A model generated the notes under the pieces. It saw only the letters and a program-made list of their open reading frames with translations. It did not search any database and was not told where the DNA came from. Shown in pieces: positions 55,950-64,000 of a DNA stretch of 64,000 nt (position 1 is its first letter; every line of letters starts with the position of its first letter). The DNA is from Bacteroidales bacterium MB20-C3-3 (GTDB taxonomy: Bacteria; Bacteroidota; Bacteroidia; Bacteroidales; UBA932). The stretch is taken from the NCBI GenBank assembly GCA_035609245.1, contig CP141202.1, forward strand, positions 124,001-188,000, given 5' to 3'. The position numbers were made by a program, and so were the translations under genes.

Positions 55950-56963
55950 ATGGAAAATATTTTGGAGAGAGAGGGGCTGCGCTTTGCTCTTATAGGAGGT
56001 GGAAGCTGGGCCACGGCGCTTGCAAAGCTGCTGCTCAATCATCAGGAGAAGATTTCATGGTATATCAGAGACGAGGAGTCAATTGATATTCTAAAGAGTA
56101 CAGGTCACAATCCGTTTTACTTGCAGGCGGTGCAATTTGATCCTAAAAGACTTGAACTCTCAACAGATATAAACGAGGTTATCTGTAATGCTGATGTACT
56201 GTTATTCGCAATTCCTTCCGCCTATTTTATGGATATGGCTGTCAATATCAAATGTATTCTTGATAATAAATTCATTATTACAGCCATTAAGGGTATGGTT
56301 CCGGTTGATAATATTTCTATTGCGGAGTATTTTCATATAAATCACAAAATTCCTTTCAGCAGAATTGGGGTTGTAAGTGGTCCTTGCCATGCAGAGGAGG
56401 TTGCTATGGAGAGACTCTCATATTTAACTCTTTCAAGCAAGCATATTGAGGTTGCTCGTAATCTGTGTGATATTTTTGCCTGTAGTTATATAAAAACTAT
56501 ACCGGGAACAGATATTTACGGAGTAGAGTACGCTGCAGTACTTAAGAATATCTATGCTGTAGCTGCAGGTGTATGTCACGCACTTGGTTATGGTGATAAT
56601 TTTATGGCTGTATTAATCACTAACTCTTTTCATGAGATGAGAGATTTTCTGCATGCCAGTCATCCTGATAAAAACAGGCATACATCTACATCGGCATATC
56701 TTGGCGACCTCCTTGTAACATGCTATTCACAATTCAGCAGAAACAGAACTTTTGGTTCTATGATTGGTAAGGGATACTCAGTTCAATCTGCACAGCACGA
56801 AATGAATATGGTTGCAGAGGGTTATTATGGTACTAAATGTATTTATGAAATAAACCAGAAATATAAAATACATATGCCCATTGCAGAGGCTATGTACAAG
56901 ATTTTGTATGAACATAAATATTCGGCATATATAATTAAGCAATTAACAGAACAACTGCAGTAA
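55950..56963 (+). CDS. gpsA: NAD(P)H-dependent glycerol-3-phosphate dehydrogenase
   Basis: A 337-residue enzyme reducing dihydroxyacetone phosphate to sn-glycerol-3-phosphate for phospholipids. The Rossmann motif [14 protein letters not shown] is at residues 16-29, VSGPCHAEE replaces the usual GPxxAxE loop, and [14 protein letters not shown] carries the catalytic Lys. Normal length. It is followed by pgi after 2 nt. Confidence 0.94.
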   Translation: MENILEREGLRFALIGGGSWATALAKLLLNHQEKISWYIRDEESIDILKSTGHNPFYLQAVQFDPKRLELSTDINEVICNADVLLFAIPSAYFMDMAVNIKCILDNKFIITAIKGMVPVDNISIAEYFHINHKIPFSRIGVVSGPCHAEEVAMERLSYLTLSSKHIEVARNLCDIFACSYIKTIPGTDIYGVEYAAVLKNIYAVAAGVCHALGYGDNFMAVLITNSFHEMRDFLHASHPDKNRHTSTSAYLGDLLVTCYSQFSRNRTFGSMIGKGYSVQSAQHEMNMVAEGYYGTKCIYEINQKYKIHMPIAEAMYKILYEHKYSAYIIKQLTEQLQ

Positions 56964-56965
56964 AT

Positions 56966-58309
56966 ATGAATAATATAATTAATATTGAATATCCCTCAGT
57001 TACTACTTTTCTTGGTGAGAAAAGTTTGTCAGACTCTTTGGACAGAGCTTTATCGGCTTTGAAAAAGCTGAATGGCAGGATGGGAGAGGGGAGTGAATTT
57101 CTTGGATGGATGGATCTGCCATCTTCTCTTGAAGAAGATGTAATTATTAATATTGAAAATATTGCAAAAGAGTGGAAAGAGAAGTGTGAAGTGGTAGTCG
57201 TAATAGGAATAGGAGGATCCTACCTTGGTGCAAAATCTGCATTGGAGGCGCTTTCTAATCCATTCAGGAACTTCATGGATAGGGGTTTGTCTCCTCAAAT
57301 TCTTTTTGCCGGTCAGAATATGTCTGAAGATTATTTGTCTGAACTCCTGGAGCTATTGGATAATAAAAACTATGGAATAGTGGTTATATCAAAATCGGGA
57401 ACCACTACAGAGCCGGCTGTTGCATTCAGGATTTTAAAAACCCATATTGAGAAAAAGTACGGAAAATCAGAAAGCTCTTCCAGGATCATTGCAATTACAG
57501 ATAAGTCTAAAGGAGCTTTAAGAAGGCTTTCAGAGATTGAGGGGTACAGATCATTTGTTATTCCGGATGATGTGGGAGGCAGATTTTCTGTCCTCACTCC
57601 TGTGGGATTATTACCTATTGCTATTGCCGGTTTTAATATAAGAGAGTTGCTAAACGGAGCAAATAACGCTAATAGCTACACATCTTCAAGTGATAGAAAT
57701 AATCCAGCCTTACAATATGCAGCAGTTAGAAATGCGTTATACCAAAAGGGAAAAAAAATTGAGATAGTTGTTAACTATAATCCAAAATTACAATATTTTG
57801 CTGAGTGGTGGAAACAACTGTACGGCGAGAGTGAAGGAAAAGACGGAAAGGGTATATTTCCGGCCTCTGTTAATTTTACAACTGATTTACACTCTATGGG
57901 TCAATATATTCAAGATGGTGAAAGGACACTTTTTGAAACAGTTATAAGTGTGGATAATTCAGATAGATTACTCACCATTGATAATGATCCCCAAAATTTG
58001 GACGGGCTCAATTTCCTTTCCGGGAAAAGGGTAGAAGAGTGTAATAAAATGGCTGAATTGGGGACGAGAATTGCCCATGTTGACGGGGGAGTCCCAAATA
58101 TCAGAATATCAATAGAGAAAATTGATGAATACAATCTGGGATCGCTATATATGTTTTTTGAAAAAGCTTGTGGTATAAGTGCTTATATGCTGGGTGTAAA
58201 TCCTTTTGATCAACCTGGAGTAGAGGATTATAAGGTCAATATGTTTGCACTCCTTGGTAAACCTGGTTTTGAAGAGAAGGCAAATGAGTTAAGATCAAGG
58301 AATATCTGA
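56966..58309 (+). CDS. pgi: Glucose-6-phosphate isomerase
   Basis: A 447-residue isomerase of the short bacterial type. The [17 protein letters not shown] substrate loop, [14 protein letters not shown], the [15 protein letters not shown] signature and the C-terminal [10 protein letters not shown] catalytic Lys region are all intact. Its TGA overlaps the next ATG by 1 nt. Confidence 0.96.
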   Translation: MNNIINIEYPSVTTFLGEKSLSDSLDRALSALKKLNGRMGEGSEFLGWMDLPSSLEEDVIINIENIAKEWKEKCEVVVVIGIGGSYLGAKSALEALSNPFRNFMDRGLSPQILFAGQNMSEDYLSELLELLDNKNYGIVVISKSGTTTEPAVAFRILKTHIEKKYGKSESSSRIIAITDKSKGALRRLSEIEGYRSFVIPDDVGGRFSVLTPVGLLPIAIAGFNIRELLNGANNANSYTSSSDRNNPALQYAAVRNALYQKGKKIEIVVNYNPKLQYFAEWWKQLYGESEGKDGKGIFPASVNFTTDLHSMGQYIQDGERTLFETVISVDNSDRLLTIDNDPQNLDGLNFLSGKRVEECNKMAELGTRIAHVDGGVPNIRISIEKIDEYNLGSLYMFFEKACGISAYMLGVNPFDQPGVEDYKVNMFALLGKPGFEEKANELRSRNI

Positions 58310-61047
58310 TGAAATTTCTTGGAAACATAGCTAAAGCTTTCTACGAGAGAGAGAGAGAAGAGATTTCAAAAATCTGTTTTGTATTTCCGGGCAGGAGGGC
58401 TTCACTGTTTTTCCAAAGAGAGTTAAGTGCTTTAATTGATAAACCCCTTTTTTCTCCATCACTAATTACAATCAGTGATCTTTTTTCTGAACTGTCAGGG
58501 CTTAGAAATGCAGATAAACTTGATTGTGTATACAGATTGTATAGGTTATATTGTGATATCAATGAGAACCCTGAACCCTTTGATGATTTTGTTTACTGGG
58601 GAGAGACTCTTTTATCCGATTTTGACGACACAGATAAATTTCTGGCAGATCCTTACAGGCTTTTTGCAAATATTAAGGAGTTAAAAGAGCTTGATACAGA
58701 CTACTCCTTTTTGTCTGAAAGGCAACTTAATTCAATTAAGAGCTTTTGGGCAAGTTTTCACAACGGAGAAGAGAGTGACAAGAAGTCAAAATTTAAGTCT
58801 CTTTGGTCATTGATGCTTCCGTTATACACAAACCTAAGGGTGAGTCTTGAGTCAGATGGGGCCGGTTATGAGGGGATGATATACAGGAAAATCGCAGAAC
58901 AAATCAGTAACGGGGATACAGTAAATGTTGATTCACTTCTATCTAAATACAGTTATGTTGTATTTATAGGTTTTAATGCATTAAATAAGTGCGAGAAAAC
59001 TTTACTCAACTACATCAAGCAGTCAGGGAAAGCTGATTTTTATTGGGATTATTGCGGAACTATGGTTAATGACCCAGATAATAAATCATCTTTTTTTATT
59101 AACGAAAACTTATCATCATATCCATCATCCATGGATATTGACTTCAATGAGGAGAGAATTGCTGAAATTGAGCTTATTGGCGTTCCCTCCGCTGTTGGTC
59201 AGGCTAAAATAGCAGGAGATATATTAAGTTCTTTGCCTACAGGCATAAATAGTGCTGTGATTCTGCCTGATGAATCACTTCTCACATCTGTAATAAGATC
59301 TTTAGATTATAATAAAGGAGAGATTAACATTACAATGGGCTATCCTTTAAGAGAGGCTTCGGTCGTCTCTTTTGCAGAGAGTTTGGTTGAGCTGCAGGGA
59401 GGCCCCTTCTATTTCAGACGAGTTCTTCCGGTTTTAAGACATAATTATGTAAAAGGTATTACAGGTGAACTCTCTGTTAGTCTTGAGAATAAGATAGTAA
59501 CAGCAAACATGTTGTATGTAAGTCAGGATCTTTTTACGGGTAATCATTTGTTAGAAATGATTTTTAGGAGAGTTATCAAAGATGATGATTCAAATGTTGA
59601 TAAAATCTCCAAAATTTCATCATATATTCTTGATGTACTTGATTACATAGTTAAGAATAAACAGGTTAATAAGTTTGAAAAGGAGCTGATTTACTATTTC
59701 TATACTCTTGTTGTAAGGATTAAGGATTTACAGATTCCAATGTCCGTAAAGACATATTTAAGGTTGTTAAAACAACTTGTAAATTCAACTTCCGTCCCTT
59801 TTAAAGGAGAACCACTAGCGGGTCTTCAGGTTATGGGAGTTCTTGAGGCTAGATGCCTTGATTTTGATAATATTGTAATATGTTCAATGAATGAAGGTGT
59901 TTTTCCCTCACGAAATCTCAGCACCTCATTTATCCCTTTAAATTTAAGAAAAGGCTTCTCTCTTCCTGAAAATGAGTATGCCGATGCAGTTTCAGCATAT
60001 AGCTTCTATAGAACAATTTACAGGGCAAAGAGGGTCTGGATGCTTTATGATACCAGAAGCGAAGGCTTGTCTAGTGGAGAACAGAGCAGATTTATTTTAC
60101 AGTTAAGATATCACTACAAGATTCCACTAAGAGATATGGTCTCATCCGGAGTTGTAACCAGAAACCAGAAATCTCCTATAATAATTGAGAAAAAAGGGGT
60201 GGTAGCTCAAGAACTGGAGAAGTTTAGAAGCGGTACGAAATTCTTTTCAGCATCTCTGTTATCAACCTATATCCTCTGTCCGTTGAAATTTTATTTTATG
60301 CATATTGAAGGTGTAAAGGATGAGGAGATAGTAAGCGAATCGGTGGAATCAAGAACTTTTGGTACCATATTGCATAACTCAATGGCAATTCTCTACAGGA
60401 GATTTGAGGGAAAAGATGTCTGTAAAAAAGATCTTTTGGCCATTCTGAATAATCAAAGTCTTATTGATGATATAATTTACAAAGAGTTCAAAAAGGAGAA
60501 GGGAGTTGAAGATGTTAAGGGGTATAATTATATAATATGCAATCTTATACAAAGATATATAATCAAAATTATCAAATATGATTTGGGCTTTAATTCATTT
60601 AGATATATCCAGTCAGAGAAGGATATAAGGAGCTCTTTAAAGCTTAGGGATGGTACGGAGGTTAAATTAAAAGCATATATTGACAGGATTGACAGAGTTA
60701 ACGGTAAATTAAGGATTATTGATTATAAGACAGGTAGAAAACCTGATACAATGAAGAGTTTAAACCAACTATTTGAACAAAACTCTTCAAAGAATCTATC
60801 TGTGTTTTTTCAGCTATATCTATATGGTTTGATGCTCTCTCCTGAGGGGGAGTCGCTTCTCCTTCCATACTTTCTCAGAGAGTTGGATCAAAAATATCAG
60901 ATAAACTGTACCGTTGAGGATTTAAATTCCTTCAGAGAGCTTCTCTCTTCAAAAATATCAGAGATACTTAATATAGAGATGCCTTTTATACAGACTGCCA
61001 GTCAAAAGAGTTGCGAATATTGTATTTTTAAACAAATCTGCAGATAA
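58309..61047 (+). CDS. addB: AddB-like PD-(D/E)XK nuclease with Fe-S cluster motif
   Basis: A 912-residue protein pairing with the helicase downstream for double-strand-break end resection, as in AddAB. The N-terminal two-thirds is helicase-like but has no usable Walker A (FPGRRASLFF in its place), as in many non-motor AddB subunits. The C-terminal RecB-type nuclease has DYKTG (D805/K807). Four cysteines, C657 (LCPLKFYF) and C902-x2-C905-x5-C911 at the extreme C-terminus, match the [4Fe-4S] staple of AddB. pgi and this gene overlap by 1 nt, and the next gene starts 2 nt after its stop, so they form one operon. Confidence 0.88.
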   Translation: MKFLGNIAKAFYEREREEISKICFVFPGRRASLFFQRELSALIDKPLFSPSLITISDLFSELSGLRNADKLDCVYRLYRLYCDINENPEPFDDFVYWGETLLSDFDDTDKFLADPYRLFANIKELKELDTDYSFLSERQLNSIKSFWASFHNGEESDKKSKFKSLWSLMLPLYTNLRVSLESDGAGYEGMIYRKIAEQISNGDTVNVDSLLSKYSYVVFIGFNALNKCEKTLLNYIKQSGKADFYWDYCGTMVNDPDNKSSFFINENLSSYPSSMDIDFNEERIAEIELIGVPSAVGQAKIAGDILSSLPTGINSAVILPDESLLTSVIRSLDYNKGEINITMGYPLREASVVSFAESLVELQGGPFYFRRVLPVLRHNYVKGITGELSVSLENKIVTANMLYVSQDLFTGNHLLEMIFRRVIKDDDSNVDKISKISSYILDVLDYIVKNKQVNKFEKELIYYFYTLVVRIKDLQIPMSVKTYLRLLKQLVNSTSVPFKGEPLAGLQVMGVLEARCLDFDNIVICSMNEGVFPSRNLSTSFIPLNLRKGFSLPENEYADAVSAYSFYRTIYRAKRVWMLYDTRSEGLSSGEQSRFILQLRYHYKIPLRDMVSSGVVTRNQKSPIIIEKKGVVAQELEKFRSGTKFFSASLLSTYILCPLKFYFMHIEGVKDEEIVSESVESRTFGTILHNSMAILYRRFEGKDVCKKDLLAILNNQSLIDDIIYKEFKKEKGVEDVKGYNYIICNLIQRYIIKIIKYDLGFNSFRYIQSEKDIRSSLKLRDGTEVKLKAYIDRIDRVNGKLRIIDYKTGRKPDTMKSLNQLFEQNSSKNLSVFFQLYLYGLMLSPEGESLLLPYFLRELDQKYQINCTVEDLNSFRELLSSKISEILNIEMPFIQTASQKSCEYCIFKQICR

Positions 61048-61049
61048 CT

Positions 61050-64000
61050 ATGGGAGAGGTTAAGATATTCAGAGCCTCTGCCGGCTCAGGAAAAACTCAC
61101 AGGTTAACACTTGAGTATTTAAATCTTTTGTCCAGGGATGAAAGAGCATACAGGAGAATTCTTGCTGTAACTTTTACAAATAAGGCTACAGAGGAGATGA
61201 AGAGAAGAGTAATTGAGCATCTTCACAAAAAGTCATCTCAAGGTGATGAGAGAGCTTCTAAATTATTAAAAAATATTCTTCACGATTACTCCTCTTTTAA
61301 TATCAGTACTATTGACCGATTCTTTCAGCAAACTCTTAGAGCATTTGCAAGGGAAATAGGCAAAAGTACTTCATACGGAGTTGAGTTAAACGAGGAGATG
61401 GTCAGGGCTCTGGCTATTGACAAAATCCTGTTTAACCTGGATACTTCAGATGATAATCGCCTCCTGGACTGGATAATGGAACTCTCTGTGCAGAGAATCG
61501 ATTCCGGTAAAAGCTGGGATATCAGGTCTTCAATAAATAGTACCTCTTCTCAATTATTTAAAGAGGCATACAGGACAGCAATAATGGGAGAGGATTTAAA
61601 CTTACTCAGCAAAGAGAGTATTGAAGAGTACTCTGGAATTATTGCAAACATTATCTCTGAATATGAGAAAAAGATGGTTGAGTTTGGAGAGAGAGGGGTT
61701 GAGATACTAGCTAAATCTGAATTGTCTCCATTTGATTTTTCTAATAAAAAGAGCTCTTTTGCTCAAAGATTCAGAAAACTTGTTGATGGAGATTTTTCGC
61801 TGTCAAATGTGACTTTCATTGATGCCGGAAAGGGAACGGAGAGATGGTTTTCTAAAAGTGCGTTAAAGGAGTCTCCTGACTTATTAGTAAAAGGTGCTAA
61901 GGCCGATTCTCTCTCTTTACGCTCCCTAATAAAGGAAATTGTAGATTATGAAGAGTCTTGTTCAAGAGACTACATTACTGCTGTTACTATATCAAAAAAC
62001 TTGTATGCTCTCGGATTAATGTCAGACATACAGAAAAGTATACAGGATGTTTGTGCAGAAAACGGAGTAGTGCTTCTAGCGGAGACTACAGAATTGCTAA
62101 ACGGAATTATTGATGGAAGTGATACTCCTTTTATTTTTGAAAAAATTGGAGCCAGAACTGATCACTTTATGCTTGATGAGTTCCAGGACACATCTCTTTT
62201 GCAATGGGAAAATTTTCGCCCCCTGATAAAAAACAGCCTCGCCTCAGGTTGTTCAAATCTGATTGTAGGAGATGAAAAGCAAAGCATATACAGATGGAGA
62301 GGTTCAGACTGGATGTTGTTAAACAAGAGGGTTTTTAGTGAATTTAATGAGGAGGAGATAAACTCATCGGCTTTACTGGAAAATTGGAGATCCGGAAAAG
62401 AGGTTGTTCAATTTATAAATGATTTCTTCCCAAGGGCTGCTGAAGCTTGTGATAATCTGTTAGAGAAAAATAGAGTTTTTGAAACAAGCGTGGCGTCAAT
62501 ATATTCTTCAGTTATTCAGACAATTCCAAAGCTCAATGAGAGTAAAAGTAGTTATGTTGAATTAAAATTCGGCACTAAGTCAGAGGAAAATAGTGATGAG
62601 AGTGAAGATATTCAAGACAACGAATCCTGTGAAGAGTCAGTTTTAAATTTTGTCAGGGAGAAAATTGAGTTACTTGTTACAAATGGTTCAAATTTATCAG
62701 ATATTGCTGTTCTTGTGAGAAAAAACAAAGAGGGGGCAATAATTGCAAATCATCTAATTAAGTCAGGAATTAAGGTAATATCTGGAGATTCATTGTTTAT
62801 TAAATCCTCCTCCTCTGTCTCTTCAATAATATCTCAACTCAGATATTTAAGTAACCCCCTGGATAGTGTTAATAATATACTAGCCCGGTTCTCAGGTATA
62901 GAGAATGTTACTAATAATAAAATATCTGCACTTCCACTATACGAGTTATGTGAATCTCTGATTGAGACTGTTCCTGAGGAGATAAAGAGAGCAGAATCTG
63001 CTTATATTCTTGCTTTCATGGATAATGTCAAAGAGTTTGTTAAGCAAAACAGATCAGATCTTTACGCCTTCTTAGAGTGGTGGGATGATTATTCAGAAAA
63101 ATTAACTATCCCTGCTCCTGATGGAGAAGAGGCTGTAAGAGTAATGACTATTCATAAATCAAAAGGGCTTGGTTTTTCTTCAGTTATAATACCATTTTCT
63201 GATTTTGAATTTAAAGGTAAGCAGGATATTTTATGGTGTAAACCTGAAACAGCACCTTTTAACATTATGCCGGTTGTTCCGGTTAATTTATCAGAAAAAT
63301 TGTCAAATACTCATTTTTCTCGTGATTATGAAAATGAGCGTTTTCTGGCAGTGGTTGATAATTTGAATTTGGCTTATGTTGCTTTTACAAGGGCAAAAGA
63401 TAATCTCTTTATTTATATAACTGAGCCTTTAAAATCAAGCAAAAAGGCCAAGGGAGTAGGCGATATTCTCTCGTATGTTTACTCTGATAAAGCTATTGAC
63501 AAAAGCCTCGTTTTTGGAGATTGTGTTGTTACCCCAAAACGAGATACTTCAATTTTATTAGAGAGAGAGATGCCTCTTATAAGGTCATACGATAATTCAG
63601 ATAATCTAAGACTTACATTAAGATCTGAAGAGTTCTTCAATGAGAATGATAATTCCCGCACAAGAGGTGTGGTCATACACTCAATTATGTCAAAAATAAT
63701 GAGACCTGATGATGTCTATGCCGCAGTCAATGATGCAGTAGCATCAGGAGAAATTGAACAGAGAGACAGGGAGAGCACAACGCAATTTATTCTCCGGTTA
63801 GTTAACGCTGTTGAAAAATATGGATGGTTTTCGAATAATGTCACAGTGATGAATGAGATAGGAATTATTCTGCCCGGGGGAGAAATTTACAGGCCTGACA
63901 GAATTGTAAAAGGAGAAGAGTACTCAGTTATTGATTTCAAGACTGGAAAACAGAGGAGCAGTTCCCACATTAAACAGATAGAGAGATATACATCATCAGT
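61050..64000 (+). CDS. addA: AddA-like UvrD/RecB helicase-nuclease (partial, runs off the window)
   Basis: The frame opens with ATG at 61050 and continues to the window end (983 codons so far) without a stop. Walker A is ASAGSGKT (9-16), followed by LAVTFTNKATEEMKRRV; motif II is LDEFQDTS (D376/E377); then VGDEKQSIYRWRG, and TIHKSKGLGF with YVAFTRAKDNL as motifs V-VI. A C-terminal PD-(D/E)XK nuclease has begun, with VIDFKTGK (D962/K964). This is the motor and second nuclease of an AddAB-type end-processing complex. The 3' end lies outside the window. Confidence 0.9.
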   Translation, partial: MGEVKIFRASAGSGKTHRLTLEYLNLLSRDERAYRRILAVTFTNKATEEMKRRVIEHLHKKSSQGDERASKLLKNILHDYSSFNISTIDRFFQQTLRAFAREIGKSTSYGVELNEEMVRALAIDKILFNLDTSDDNRLLDWIMELSVQRIDSGKSWDIRSSINSTSSQLFKEAYRTAIMGEDLNLLSKESIEEYSGIIANIISEYEKKMVEFGERGVEILAKSELSPFDFSNKKSSFAQRFRKLVDGDFSLSNVTFIDAGKGTERWFSKSALKESPDLLVKGAKADSLSLRSLIKEIVDYEESCSRDYITAVTISKNLYALGLMSDIQKSIQDVCAENGVVLLAETTELLNGIIDGSDTPFIFEKIGARTDHFMLDEFQDTSLLQWENFRPLIKNSLASGCSNLIVGDEKQSIYRWRGSDWMLLNKRVFSEFNEEEINSSALLENWRSGKEVVQFINDFFPRAAEACDNLLEKNRVFETSVASIYSSVIQTIPKLNESKSSYVELKFGTKSEENSDESEDIQDNESCEESVLNFVREKIELLVTNGSNLSDIAVLVRKNKEGAIIANHLIKSGIKVISGDSLFIKSSSSVSSIISQLRYLSNPLDSVNNILARFSGIENVTNNKISALPLYELCESLIETVPEEIKRAESAYILAFMDNVKEFVKQNRSDLYAFLEWWDDYSEKLTIPAPDGEEAVRVMTIHKSKGLGFSSVIIPFSDFEFKGKQDILWCKPETAPFNIMPVVPVNLSEKLSNTHFSRDYENERFLAVVDNLNLAYVAFTRAKDNLFIYITEPLKSSKKAKGVGDILSYVYSDKAIDKSLVFGDCVVTPKRDTSILLEREMPLIRSYDNSDNLRLTLRSEEFFNENDNSRTRGVVIHSIMSKIMRPDDVYAAVNDAVASGEIEQRDRESTTQFILRLVNAVEKYGWFSNNVTVMNEIGIILPGGEIYRPDRIVKGEEYSVIDFKTGKQRSSSHIKQIERYTSS

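Noticed and set aside
58341-58362. GA-rich run (gagagagagagaag) as a simple repeat
   Set aside because: It is inside the AddB gene and encodes an Arg/Glu helix; GAG/AGA codons are common throughout this genome.

Overview
The window is a compact chromosomal segment of a Bacteroidota bacterium, most likely an anaerobic member of the Bacteroidales; rank below order cannot be fixed from this sequence. The evidence is Bacteroidota-type promoters (TTTG / TAnnTTTG) before the tRNA, the tmRNA and gap, no clear Shine-Dalgarno sequences, a tmRNA tag ending in YALAA, a TonB-dependent receptor, a fused large PurL, [FeFe]-hydrogenase maturases, PPDK and an S9B dipeptidyl peptidase. By my count only about 1.5 kb of the 64 kb is neither protein- nor RNA-coding. 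Many genes overlap by 4 nt or lie within a few bases of each other. There is no prophage, insertion sequence or CRISPR array.

Layout. 1-1.5 kb: end of a surface-polysaccharide cluster (a gene end and a Wzx-like flippase), then a 43-aa membrane protein with its own promoter and terminator. 1.7-4.6 kb: hydF-hydE, facing an exported FMN-binding protein. 4.6-12.5 kb: ppdK, phoH and purL on the minus strand. 12.5-15 kb: folC, tRNA-Val(UAC) and an aldo/keto reductase. 15-20.3 kb: a minus-strand operon that looks like an exopolysaccharide synthesis and export system with phosphorelay parts (secreted esterase, Hpt, receiver, TPR/YaiO barrel, membrane HEAT protein, processive GT2 synthase). 20.4-22.8 kb: a PgpH-like c-di-AMP phosphodiesterase and tmRNA. 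22.8-27.4 kb: a LysE exporter, a TonB receptor and lnt.

27.4-37.2 kb is one minus-strand train: surE, an lpxB-ogt fusion, dapF, coaD, a double-thioredoxin protein, a FAD/Fe-S 2-hydroxyacid dehydrogenase and a UbiD decarboxylase. 37.3-44.2 kb on the plus strand: gap, an orphan 4-helix-bundle sensor overlapping trkH, a RecD-like helicase and DPP4. 44.2-53.2 kb: an exported protein of unknown function, yicC, glnS (+), a MATE exporter, exported MsrB-MsrA, nfo and recG. 53.2-64 kb: pdxA-rnhA (+), mqnC (-), then gpsA-pgi and an AddB/AddA-like nuclease-helicase pair, the last gene cut by the window end.

Most genes are housekeeping: purines, folate, lipid A, lysine/peptidoglycan, CoA, PLP, glycolysis and DNA repair. 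MqnC, perhaps with the UbiD-like decarboxylase, points to menaquinone made by the futalosine route. The least conventional items are the LpxB-Ogt fusion, the phosphorelay-linked exopolysaccharide operon and the isolated small membrane protein gene.
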